A DNA stretch of 64,000 nt from Ephydatia muelleri (lineage: Eukaryota > Porifera > Demospongiae > Spongillida > Spongillidae), in the NCBI GenBank assembly GCA_013339895.1, contig JABACO010000005.1:9513898-9577897 (forward strand), written 5' to 3'. Shown here piece after piece: positions 24,955-35,800 of the stretch (position 1 is the first letter of the stretch; every line of letters begins with the position of its first letter). Made by a program: the position numbers and the translations under genes. Below the pieces are notes generated by a model. That model worked only from the letters and a program-made list of their open reading frames with translations, did no database searches and had not been told where the DNA came from.

Positions 24955-25439
24955 ATATTACCCGGATCCGCTTTGGCTGCAAAAAGTGATCCGGGCGTAC
25001 CTTATATGTTCATACGTAAATTACCAGGTCTGGATCAGTTTTGGCAGTAGCGGGCCACGCATGCACAAAATGTACAGGGCCCTAGCTGTCTTGTGTTCAT
25101 GTATTGGCAGAAAAGGGATGTTTTTTCATGCATGCATGCATGCATGCGTGCGTGCCGTTATCCGTCAGGATCGATATACGCAATGGATTTGTCCCTATAC
25201 AGAAGTGAACAACAACTGGGAAATGGAGCCCGGTCGATCAGCATATTGCTAAGATTTGTATATATATAATATAATTATCAAAACAAACTTGAATCGACGA
25301 GAATTTGTACCCGGATCACTTTTTGCAGAGGCGGATCACTTTTTGCAGCCAAAAGTGATCCGGCCGGACCGGATCAATTATTGCAACTAAAAGTGATCCG
25401 GCCGGATCAATTTTTACCCGGATCAATTTTTGCGTGACA
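24955..25439 (-). repeat. Right terminal inverted repeat of the Ginger element
   Basis: Inverted copy of 17721-18199, with GGTA target duplication directly outside. It contains the same GATCCGG-type subrepeats. Confidence 0.9.
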
Positions 25440-25524
25440 GGTAACGAAACTATGCAAACCAAGGGCTGTGGATCCTAAGTATAGGAGACATGTAACACGT
25501 AAAAAAAAACTGTACTTAACATAC

Positions 25525-25695
25525 CAACAGGTCTACATCCAGAGACTCGGGTAGCACAGCAACAATAAGCCCTGGAGACGCAGTAACAACAATGTTCTGG
25601 CGAGGAATACGCACTAGTAGAGCACGGGCGTCTCTAAGCTGACGTTGTAGGCGCCTCTCATGCTTTCGATGACGCGCCAACCGAAATTTACCCAT
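25525..25695 (-). CDS. Isolated first exon of an unrecognised gene
   Basis: An ATG at 25695 opens 57 codons (MGKFRLARHRKHERRLQRQL and on) rich in Arg, ending at a GTATGT donor. Polarity and position fit a first exon of the P-like transposase, whose C-terminal exons lie on the other side of the Ginger insertion. No sequence homology supports that link, and several hundred residues of transposase core would be missing between them. Confidence 0.35.
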
Positions 25696-26076
25696 GACCT
25701 TTGAAAAAGAAAATGTTACGAAGTGTACGCTTATCGTGAAAACACTTATGGCCACGCCACTTTCCAAGCTTCGAGCAACGAGACAAATCAGCTTACACTC
25801 TCGTAGCCACAAAAAGACAGAAGAAACTGTAGGCCAAAGTTAGCGTATCCAATAATGCACAGCAGCGATTATAGAAATCCCAAACGTATAAAAAAAGCTT
25901 TACGCCACTTTTTACACTTATTCCATTAGATACACCACGTTTGGTTACAGAAAACGCAGTAGTTAAGCTGATACTGTCGGCCAAAAAACCGCCCTACGAA
26001 ATGATTAGTTGCTTTTACAAAAACCTTTATAACTTGTCTGATCTGAACACCTCGATCCTTAAAATAATACAGTACG

Positions 26077-26307
26077 TAGGGTAGCGTCGCCAGGGGGGAG
26101 TAGTCGCCACCCCCACTTTTAATAGCGCATAAAAACTAAAATAATAAGTTTGGATCTTTCTATATGAGTTTAAAACAACCCTAATAGGCTCCTTTGTTAG
26201 TACCACACACAGTTTTACGCAAGTAACGTTGCTCTGTAGAATAAACAGGGGGGTGGCGAACACTCCTGACGTTATCGCAGGTGGCGATCACTACCTACGC
26301 TACCCTA
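26077..26307. mobile_element. Miniature inverted-repeat element
   Basis: Ends TAGGGTAGCG and CGCTACCCTA are inverted; inner parts GTCGCCACC and GGTGGCGA also pair, and the interior is AT-rich. A related, more diverged copy seems present at 56163-56391 (TTAGGGTAACCTGAGGAG ... GCCGATCATTACCTAA). No coding capacity. Confidence 0.6.
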
Positions 26308-26739
26308 GTCCATACACACAAGAAATACATTTTATAAAAATATATATACCTTCACGAACGAAAAAAGTGGTTTTCGTACTTTTTGCCTCCTTTTCTCCAA
26401 ACGCGTCAAGGTGCGAATAACACGAGGTCGGATGGTTCGCGTGATATTCTATGTATGGCGCACGTGTCGTTTCCAATCCCTCTATATATTATCTCTGGTA
26501 TTGCATCGCTTTCGATCTTGGGATAATGCGATATCCGTACTGAGTCTTACCATGGAAAGTGAAGAGGATTTCCAGCAAAGAATCCATCCATGGGTTTCCC
26601 GAACTAATTCCGCTTGGTTTTTAACCCGTTTTTAGTGCTGGAATCCGTTAATTCCCAACAAAAAAAAAAAACGGGTGTGGTTTTTATACGGAAATAACGC
26701 ATTCCCCTGTTCAAAAACCATCTGGATCCTGGTTTCAAT

Positions 26740-27500
26740 GCATTCCCACCCCGGTTTGGAATACATTCCATCCTAGTTTCCGATGGTTTCCAATGCATTT
26801 CATCCTGGTTTCCAATGCATTCCTTCCTGGTTTCCAATGCATTCCATCCTGGTTTCCAATGCATTCCATCCTGGTTTCCAATGCATTCCATCCTGGTTTC
26901 CAATGCATTCCATCCTGGTTTCCATTGCATTCCATCCTGGTTTCCAATGCATTCCTTCCTGGTTTCCAATGCATTCATTCCTGGTTTCCAATGCATCCCA
27001 TCCTGGTTTCCAATGCATTCCTTCCTAGTTTCCAATGCATTCCATCCTGGTTTCCAATGCGTTCCATCCTGGTTTCCAATGCATTCCATCCTGGTTTCCA
27101 ATGCATTCCTTCCTGGTTTCCAATGCATTCATTCCTGGTTTCCAATGCATCCCATCCTGGTTTCCAATGCATTCCTTCCTAGTTTCCAATGCATTCCATC
27201 CTGGTTTCCAATGCGTTCCATCCTGGTTTCCAATGCATTCCATCCTGGTTTCCAATGCGTTCCATCCTGGTTTCCAATGCATCCCATCCTGGTTTCCAAT
27301 GCATTCCTTCCTGGTTTCCAATGCATCCCATCCTGGTTTCCAATGCATTCCTTCCTAGTTTCCAATGCGTTCCATCCTGGTTTCCAATGCATTCCATCCT
27401 GGTTTCCAATGCGTTCCATCCTGGTTTCCAATCCAATGCATTCCACCCTGCATTCCATCCTGGTTTCCAATGCATTCCACCCTGCATTCCTTCCTGGAAT
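26740..27500. repeat. 22-bp minisatellite
   Basis: More than 30 tandem copies of GGTTTCCAATGCATTCCATCCT with point variants (CATTCCTT, GTTCCATC, CATCCCAT). It has no spacers, so it is not CRISPR-like. Long open frames in all six directions are repeat artefacts. It lies next to a copy of the last SAM-gene exon, where the intact CACTA-like element has GGAATT-rich subterminal DNA, and may be expanded subterminal repeats. Confidence 0.95.
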
Positions 27501-27653
27501 GCATTCCATTCTTATTATTTTACAATGCATCTAAAACTTACATTACTCCATAAATCCCAACTCAATCACATCAAAATGTAATACGAATCAAAATCACATG
27601 TACACTGAACGTTTGTATCGACAGTGCAAAATGACAGTGCAGTACTAAATGAC

Positions 27654-27922
27654 TTACAATGTTCCATTAACTTTAACATCCTGCCTTTTAACATTTTGGA
27701 GTGTGGCACCCTCCGAAAGAACCACTATCTTTTTTGCTAGAAGAAGTTTAGCCAGGGGTCTTAAAATGGATGCCTTTGGTGCAGACTGAAGTGATCGTCT
27801 TTCATCTCCTTGAGCCATATAGTTGTTCAAAGTTGTTAATAGTTGTTGTCTGGTCAATTGCTTCATCATCATGACACCAAATGCTACTGAAATGATAACT
27901 TCAGCACTCTTTTGAGACAAAT
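27654..27922 (-). pseudogene. Orphan last exon of a SAM-gene paralogue (CACTA relic)
   Basis: This exon is 269 bp long, exactly the length of the last exon of the SAM-domain gene at 32343-32611. It aligns without gaps: KSAEVIISVAFGVMMMKQLT against KSAEVIVLQAFGVHFLKEVT, with shared TRQQL and LAKKI. It begins at a good AG acceptor and ends with a stop. No other exons of this copy are found upstream. It is probably the remainder of an older, related CACTA element. Confidence 0.75.
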
Positions 27923-27999
27923 CTAGACAGAAAATATTCATTTTAGTGCATATCTTGAAAAATGAATGTCATACCTTCCATACATATACCTTGAGTGAA

Positions 28000-28988
28000 G
28001 GAACCCACTGCAAAATACAATATCAAAAATAAGCTATATTATACTTCTAGCCATGCATGCATGTTTGTTTAGTAGTATTACTTGACAGTAATTATAACAT
28101 GTGTACATCATTACCAATTATATCATCTTCCTGCTGCTGATCTAAGTCCTCGAGGTTATCTCGGCTCTGGTGGTTCCTGCCATGCCTCCACGTGTGGAGT
28201 CTATTTTAGCTTCACTGATCCCACATACTCCTTTCAGCTTCTCCATTTCTCCTTTCAGCTTCTCCATTTCTCCTTCCAGCTTCTCCTTTTCTCTTTCTCT
28301 TTCCTCGTCCTGTGTCCTCTTCCTCTTCCTCTTCATTCCTTCATCACAGATAAGAGGGCCTGTGAGTGTGGCCAGTGGTGGGGGTTAATGTACTATGCCG
28401 CTAGAGGGCCTGTGGGTGTGGCCAGTGAGTGAGAAGTGGTGGGGTTAATGTACTCGGTGTCAGCGGGTCTTGAAGCACCCCACTCTCTCTCCCTCCCTCC
28501 CTCTCCCTTTGATACATTGTAATAATCCTAACCCACGACAATCCCCCATCCACATATATTACAACGTAACTAACTAATGGACCCCTACATACAACCTAAC
28601 TGATGTACCCCTACATATGCATGTATAGCTGTCATTAGCCATTTATATAGACCTATGTAGTTTTCAATCCACAAACTGTGAGAGCTATTTCTCTATACGT
28701 GCATTCTTTGGTACTGGTTCTCTGTGCTTATCGTAAGCAATTCAAATCTAATGCATTGCTGATTTAATTCTATTGCATTGCACAACTATTCTTATCATAA
28801 GCAATGCAATCCCAATGCATTGCACAACTATGTATCATAAACAATGCAATCCCAATATATTGCACAACTATATGCTTATCATAAGCACTTCAATTCCAAT
28901 GCATTGCTGATTAATTGTATTGCATTGCACAACTATTCTTAACATGAGCAATGCAATCCCAGATCCGGCACAAGGCCTGGGGACCCAG
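28000..28988. other. Gene-poor stretch with tandem ATTGCATTGC repeats
   Basis: From 28735 to 28965 a unit containing TTATCATAAGCAATGCAATCCCAATGCATTGC recurs about four times. Around 28230-28330 the minus strand could encode a short Lys/Glu coiled coil, but this is low-complexity (CTTTCAGCTTCTCCATTT repeats). I see no supported gene. Confidence 0.5.
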
Positions 28989-29115
28989 GAGGTCAGGCTC
29001 CTCAGGGATCCGGCACATAGCCTGGGGATCACTATTGCTGAGAAGGAAGGTCACATCGTCATCAAGGACATCGTTAAGAATGGGCCAGCCGTTATTGATG
29101 GAAACCTCAAACAAG
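28989..29115 (+). CDS. Isolated PDZ-domain exon
   Basis: A 127-bp exon between an AG acceptor (GGGGACCCAG) and a GTACAAG donor encodes EVRLLRDPAHSLGITIAEKE, then IKDIVKNGPAVIDGNLK. This is a PDZ domain half with the SLGI carboxylate-binding loop. PDZ modules bind C-terminal peptides of membrane proteins. No neighbouring exons in the same orientation were identified, so it may be an exon of a large scaffold gene with long introns or a displaced fragment. Confidence 0.55.
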
Positions 29116-29863
29116 GTACAAGATGGCAGTTTTCTGTAGCTTCATTCATAGTCCCATCTACTCCCTCCTTGTCTTCTTCCCTTCCCTCCTCCCCATCTCC
29201 CTCCCTGTGTCATTCTTCCTTCTCCCCTTCCATTATCCCCTCCCTTACCTTACCTTCTCCATCCTTCCTCCCCTCCCTCCCTCCCTGAGTGTGTGTATGT
29301 GTGTGTGTATGAATGTGTGTGTGTATGTGCATGCATGTGGTTGGATCCAAGCACAGTGAGCCCTGAAAGGGGGGGAGTAGAAAGTAGTGATGCAGTAGGA
29401 CAGTATTGGCGTTCAGCTTTTGTCAGCACCCTACTGGCGTATGCAATGACATGAGCTGGATCTTGTGGACCACGTGTACCTGTTGTACCTGAAAGTACTC
29501 AAATGTGACGGGAATAAAGTCTTGCAACAGCATCTCCTGAGGTCTGTGTCACACATCTGTGCATGTAAGCAAGCAAGCAAGCAAGCAAGCAAGTCTCATA
29601 CACTGTAGGTGTTAAATCTGGTATTCTATGGCCCGTAAATACATGACAAAAGGGTTCATAGATGTGCATGTACATACATGATACACAGTGCAAACAGTCA
29701 CACTTCAAATGTCTTCCTCATCACTTAATCGGATCAATTCTTCTTCTATATATTCTTCTATTTCTGATGCTAAACGTTGTTCCTTCAACTTGGAAGAAAC
29801 CATCTCTAGGGCTGGCCCACTTTCTGCCCCTCTTTTCGCCCCTCTTTTCGCACCAACGTACAC

Positions 29864-32800
29864 AGCTTGAGGAGGAAGAAGATGCACTTGGAGGCCACCT
29901 TTCTGACAGGGTCACCAAGTTTGTTGACCAACAGTTGGAGGAGGGACTGTTTCTGCTCTGGCTTCTGGTAGAGGAGGTCAAAGATATGGCCTAGCACCTT
30001 TTCTCGTATGTTGGCCACTGTGTCGTGTGACAGGTGCTGGGTATGGAGATATGGAGATATGAGGAATGGGAATGGGACTCGGGGCATAGAAGTAGGAAGA
30101 AGCAGTTATGGAATGGAAACACAGGGTACCTATGTGTAGCAGGGTTAAGATGATGAGTGTGTAGAAGCATGGCAGCAGAGGGTTAAGATGATGAGTGTGC
30201 AGTAGTGGCAGCTGAGGGTTAAGATGATGAGTGTGCAGTAGTGGCAGCAGAGGGTTAAGATGATGAGTGTGCAGTAGTGGCAGCAGAGGGTTAGGATGAT
30301 GAGTGGCAGCAGAGGGTTAAGATGATGAGTGTGCAGTACTGGCAGCAAAGGGTTAAGATGATGAGTGTGCAGTAGTGGCAGCAGAGGGTTAAGATGATGA
30401 GTGTGCAGTAGTGGCAGCAGAGGGTTAAGATGATGAGTGTGTAGTAGTGGCAGCAGAGGGTTAAGATGATGAGTGTGTAGTAGTGGCAGCAAAGGGTTAA
30501 GATGATGAGTGTGCAATAGTGGCAGCAGAGGGTTAAGATGATGAGTGTGTAGTAGTGGCAGCAGAGGGTTAAGGCTTGTGAAACACATGGAAGTGTATGA
30601 AAATGCAATACGTGGTGAGATAGGTGATAAACACGGTATGAGGATAAGAGATAGAAGGGTCCTGGCACACACTCTATGGAGATGTATTGGGCATACTTTG
30701 CCTTGAGCTGGTCCTCAACATACCAGAGGAGCAACCATTTTACTCTGGTGCGAAGTGGATGCTCTGCACTAACCAGAAGGTTCAATGGTTGCTATAGAGA
30801 CACAAGTTGTGTAATAAACATATTCGCACATGCACACACACACAAACACACACACAAACACACACACAAACACACACACACACATACACACACACACACA
30901 TACACACAGAGTATGCATTTATCACTACCTGTTTTAATGCTTTTAACTTCCTGTCATTTGGAAGCAGACAAGACAACCAGAACTCCTTCAAACTGTCTGA
31001 AATGAAAAGACCACAATACATCTCCACTACTTCAGTTGCACCTCACTTTCGCAATTGGGTCACCAATTCCCTTAAGATAACAGAGTTCCTAACTTGTTAG
31101 ACCACACCTTAGCAATGCTAGGGCACAATGTTTCCTGGTCATGCCATAGTGTGCAAAGGGTTAAATAATAAAGTTGTGATTCATGGAGCATTCACCTTGC
31201 CTTGCCTCATGCATAATGGAATACGTGTACGGGTGACTCCTAGCAACCAGAGCAGTTCCGAGGGACAAAAGGGTGGAGAGTACATAGTGGTGGTGAATAA
31301 GAGGGCAAGAAGAAGGGTGGGAGGATCAGGGAGAGGGAGGAGGGGAGGAGAAAGGAGAGGGAGGAGAGAGGAGAGGGAGGAGAGAGGAGAGGGAGGAGAG
31401 AGGAGAGGGAGGAGAGAGGAGAGAGGAGAGGGAGGAGATAGGAGAGGGAGGAGAGAGGAGAGGGAGGAGAGAGGAGAGGGAGGAGAGGGAGAGGGAGGAG
31501 AGAGGAGAGGGAGGAGAGAGGAGAGGGGGAGAGAGGAGAGGGAGAGGGAGGATGAGAGGAGAGGGAGGAGAGAGGAGGAGGAGAGCACAGGAAAAAATTT
31601 CGTGTTCCGGACATCGGGAAATACCCCCGGAATCGCTTAATTCCACCTCATATTCCCAACATTGGGTTTGTGGAACAAAAACAACCTTGGGTTTTTGCAG
31701 CGGAATTTTACGATTCCATGCTGGTTAAAACGTGTTTCCACTGGTGGAAATTGAAAATCTCTTATACATTCCTGCGGTAAATTCCCAAGAAGAAATTATG
31801 TTTTCCATATATGGAACCAAGAATAAACCCATAATCGGAGGCTTAAATTCCGCATTGGGATCCAGTCCGGCTTTTGATACAATCCCAATGGAAATTCGTA
31901 TTTCCAGGTAAGGATTTACCGTAGAAAAAGCTTTTTCCATCCCAGTTTTATAATCAAATCCCACTACAAACATAAATTTCCACCTCTGTTTCTATATATG
32001 CTTAAACTCCGTTTCCGCTTTGGTTTCTCTTCAATTCCGCAGCGGAAATAGCAACGACTGAGCTGCAGATCCTACCTTCTTTTTTTTTCACCTCCGTTTC
32101 TCCAAATCCCAGCCTGGATGTAGTAAATTCCGCTTATGGTCTGTCGTCTCAGATTTCCTTAAATTCCACACAACAGAACAATTTCTACCTCGTCAATCTC
32201 ACCCTGGTTACATAATCACAATCTACTTCTCAATGATGTCACAGTTGCTATTAATTTTGATCACCAATCAGTGCACCTCAATACTGAAAAGCAAATTGAA
32301 TCAATGCCTGTAAGTTGTGTTGTCCAGTGAATGCTGCATGTACTAAAGCACCCCACTAACCAAAATGTCATCTCTTGTCAGATCACAGACATCAGCTCCA
32401 GAGTTAATCTGAATAATTTTCTTGGCAAGAAGACCCTGTGCAAGTGGCTTAAGCAGTGATGTCTTTGGTGCTGTGAGAAGTGCTTTCCTCTCAGCATTTT
32501 GAGGAAGATGATTGTTGATAGCCCTAACAAGTTGTTGCCTGGTTACTTCTTTCAGGAAATGGACACCAAAAGCTTGAAGCACAATTACTTCTGCACTTTT
32601 TACTGATAATTCTAAAAAGAATAATTAAAATTGGTTAATATTTATATAATTGTTCTCACCTGAGTTCAAGCATTGACTTTCAGGAGAGGGGTCACAAGAA
32701 GGTGAAACTTGAGCTGTGGCTGTACAAAAATACATAAATATGTGCATATTTTTAAATGGTGTATTATGATTATACTCACCAATCTTCAAGCATTGAACTT

Positions 32801-35800
32801 CAGTGAGGTCGTGAGAAGTGATGGCTGGAGCAGTAGCTATATATAATGTGAGTAGAATTATAATTTACTGAATATCATGCGTACAACATTACTTGTTTAC
32901 CTGCATTCAATGCTAACAGTAATTTGTTGAACTTACTTGCATTTGTGACACCAACTGATGAAGTTGTCTCTTTAGCAATAGCTTTACGTATGCGTGGCTA
33001 GTGTGCATGGTAAATTGTGACAATTATTACTGAACAACATTTATTGGGTTGCAAAACAAATACAGCCCATATTGACATGCATGCTATAATCATTAATAAT
33101 GCTTTTAATTATTAGGTTGCTGCACGATAATCATTGTAAGTTTTTAATGTCTATTACACATATACTTACTTTAGTGTAGTCAACCCCTTTTCTTATTCTT
33201 CGTTTTTTCTCATTCAGTGAATCGAAGATATGCTGCCTTATTGCACGTTCTCCAAAATATTTTGTTTTGCAAGTTGGGATTAGAGTTGCAGCAAGCTCTT
33301 CCAGTTTTTGTCGCTCAGCACTGTCAGTCTTAAATAGTGGAATACTGTTGCCCTTCCAGGTATCGTATACAGCCTTGCGAACTTTATTACGCCTAATTGA
33401 ACATAATATATTAGCACAGCAGTGCACAAAATATACATGCTGCCTTACATCATAAGATAGATCCTTCTATCTTCTGGTGAGATCTTCCCCAGTTCAGGTA
33501 GAGACAGCTTTCTGTTTAATTCAATACAACTTGTACCGCAAGCCACTTGTTCTGTTACTGCCACCACACTTGTTTTCTCTGAACCCTGAATCAGTTTTTT
33601 TAGCTTTAGTTGATCTTTGACAGTTTCCAGTCCACATGCCTTAAGTTGATCTGTTGTTCCTGTCTTGCATAACATTAGTAGTGTCTCACCATCTATTTCT
33701 TGCTCTGAAAGATCAAAGAACACCGTGCACCAATGCGGTTAATTTACACCAGGTATAATTAGGACGTGCGAACCGGCGAACTGCGCCCGCCCTCCAAACT
33801 GATACTTTTTACGCGCGCAAATGCAGAATCTAAAAGTGCCATGTCAAACCTTGGTAAAGAATCCTACGTATGAATCTACTATATAGGGTGATCGCGATCG
33901 GCAAGCGCGATAGGGTGCACACCGTTACCCTTCATTAGCTGGTGGTCAAAATGCGACGTTTGTGATTTCACACACTGAGCGGAACAAAGAATGAATTTAT
34001 CTATGTACCTTCAAAGCGATGTGCAACCCGCGAATTGTATTGCTTGAGCGCCCATTCCACTGTCTCCTCCAACTTCCAACTCGCTACTTCGTCTTCGCTA
34101 ACAGCCATGAGATTGAAAAGTCGACGATATCGATCCGCCGCCGGCGTTTACACGCGTACTGATCTGGAAACGTAATTGCGCATGCGCAGGAAGCAGCATA
34201 TACAATAAAGATGAGTGCAACGTTAACGTGGAAAAGAGAAGACATTGTATACTGTAGGTGCTCAGACATGCGCAGCGTGCATTCTCACTGCCCTTGTGGG
34301 ATGTGCAATGGTAGTGCAGTGTCGAGATCTACTGAATACAGGCATTGGGAAATCGCTACCAAATGTGCATCGAACTTAGCTTTCACAAGTACAGCCAGCC
34401 CATCGTCGTCACTCGTCATTCCAGAAATGCCAATGTGTATACCGAACGTTGTTTCTGATGATAAAACAATGTCAGGTGACGAGCTTGAGGCCTGCAGCTC
34501 GGAGATCGCCACCGTAGCGAACTCAAACCAATCGTCGCCCTTCACCACTGCTACCGACTGCGGCGATGTGGAAACAATGCTTGAGGCCGAGGATTTCTGC
34601 GCGGGAGGAATAGAATGTACTCTGCAAAATGAAGATGGATCATTTCCTATTGAAAATGTTGAGCGAATGCAAGGAACGGTCGTTGATCATAAAGTGAAAT
34701 GCATTATTCGAGAAGCTGTTTTAGGAGCAATGAAGATTCAAAGTGAATTTTCGTCATCACGAGCTCACTTTTTGAGAGTTTTAAACTACGGTCGTGATCT
34801 GTTCTGCAAAGGCGACCCAAACATCATAAAGTACTGGCCAAAAACGTGGCAAGATTGCATCTCGTTGCTATCTGGTGAAGGGTACACTGAGGCAATTCAG
34901 TATTGGATTTGTCTCAATAGAGAGCATCCATGCTGCTATGATATCACAAATTCACCAGAAGAACTGTGCAAGTGAGTTGGTGTATGGAGTTTCTTTTAAA
35001 AAGTAATTGCTAGCTAATTTGCAGCTTATATATACAGTTGTATATTCGTACATGTAGCATGCAGCATTATGTGTCAGCTATGTAGTTAAACTGCATGATT
35101 AAGCTAGCATGCTAGGCTAATGTATAATCATGTGAGTTTTCTTTAACCATGAATTCATAAACACATAAATACATGGCTCATGTTTATTTGGCAACTTATA
35201 ATTTCTATCACTCTCATTAGACACTGTGGGCAAAAAGGTCAATTAACTTACTATTATTTGAGCCTACATGATAAAATAAGGAGATGGTGCAGCAATCCTC
35301 ACTTCTGTGAGAAGATGATGGCTCATTGGAAGGAGAGAGATCACTGGCTCAGTAATGAAGTTCTTTTTGCTCGGAATGAAATATGGGATGGAGAAAGGTT
35401 CAAAGAACTTTCATGGTTTTGGAACCCTGAAGCAAGATGGGTTATACCAGATTTGTGCCCAAACTGCAAGCAAGTTGTGGGCAGTCAATCCATCAAGGAT
35501 GAATTAGGGCTTTCACCAGAAACACACATTGAAGAGCATTATGAATGCAGCATATCTATTCAGTGCCCTAATTGCTACTTAAGGTTTGAGCACAAACCCA
35601 AAGTTACTACTGGAGATCCTAGAAACATTGCTCTTATAGGCCATTGGGATGGGTGGCAACCTTTCAGCACATCATGTAAACACAGTTGTGGTGAGTAGTT
35701 ATTATTAGCCTGCATGCTGGCTAACTTTAGTGTACTAATTTGCAGGAGCTATTGAGGTGTCAATTGCCACAATGAAAAAGTCTGATCGATGCAGTACAGA

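Larger units (their letters stand above)
17721..25439 (+). mobile_element. Ginger-type DNA transposon, 7.7 kb
   Basis: The element begins TGTCACGCAAAAATTGATCC and ends with its inverted complement. Terminal inverted repeats are about 480 bp long. The 4-bp target duplication GGTA flanks it at 17717-17720 and 25440-25443. It encodes a retroviral/gypsy-type integrase with introns, and an OTU protease domain downstream of the integrase C-terminal domain. The TGTNR ends, 4-bp duplication and gypsy-like integrase match what I know of Ginger elements. A 3.2 kb insertion splits the integrase gene (19801-23010). The two TIRs are very similar, so the insertion is not ancient. Confidence 0.85.

Noticed and set aside
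24860..25252. Open frame of 130 codons in the right Ginger TIR, mirrored at 17885-18166
   Set aside because: It lies in terminal inverted repeats and has no similarity to a known protein.
26740..27500. Array of regular repeats resembling CRISPR at first sight
   Set aside because: Units of 22 bp follow each other directly without spacers; it is a minisatellite.
29470..29565. Plus-strand open segment LVDHVYLLYLKVLKCDGNK, reminiscent of HEAT-type proteins
   Set aside because: Short, bounded by a stop upstream, with no acceptor in phase.
31181..31646. Open frames rich in Ser/Leu/Pro or Glu/Arg over the purine tracts (also 38519-39045)
   Set aside because: Purine microsatellite without stops in several frames; no homology and no splice context.
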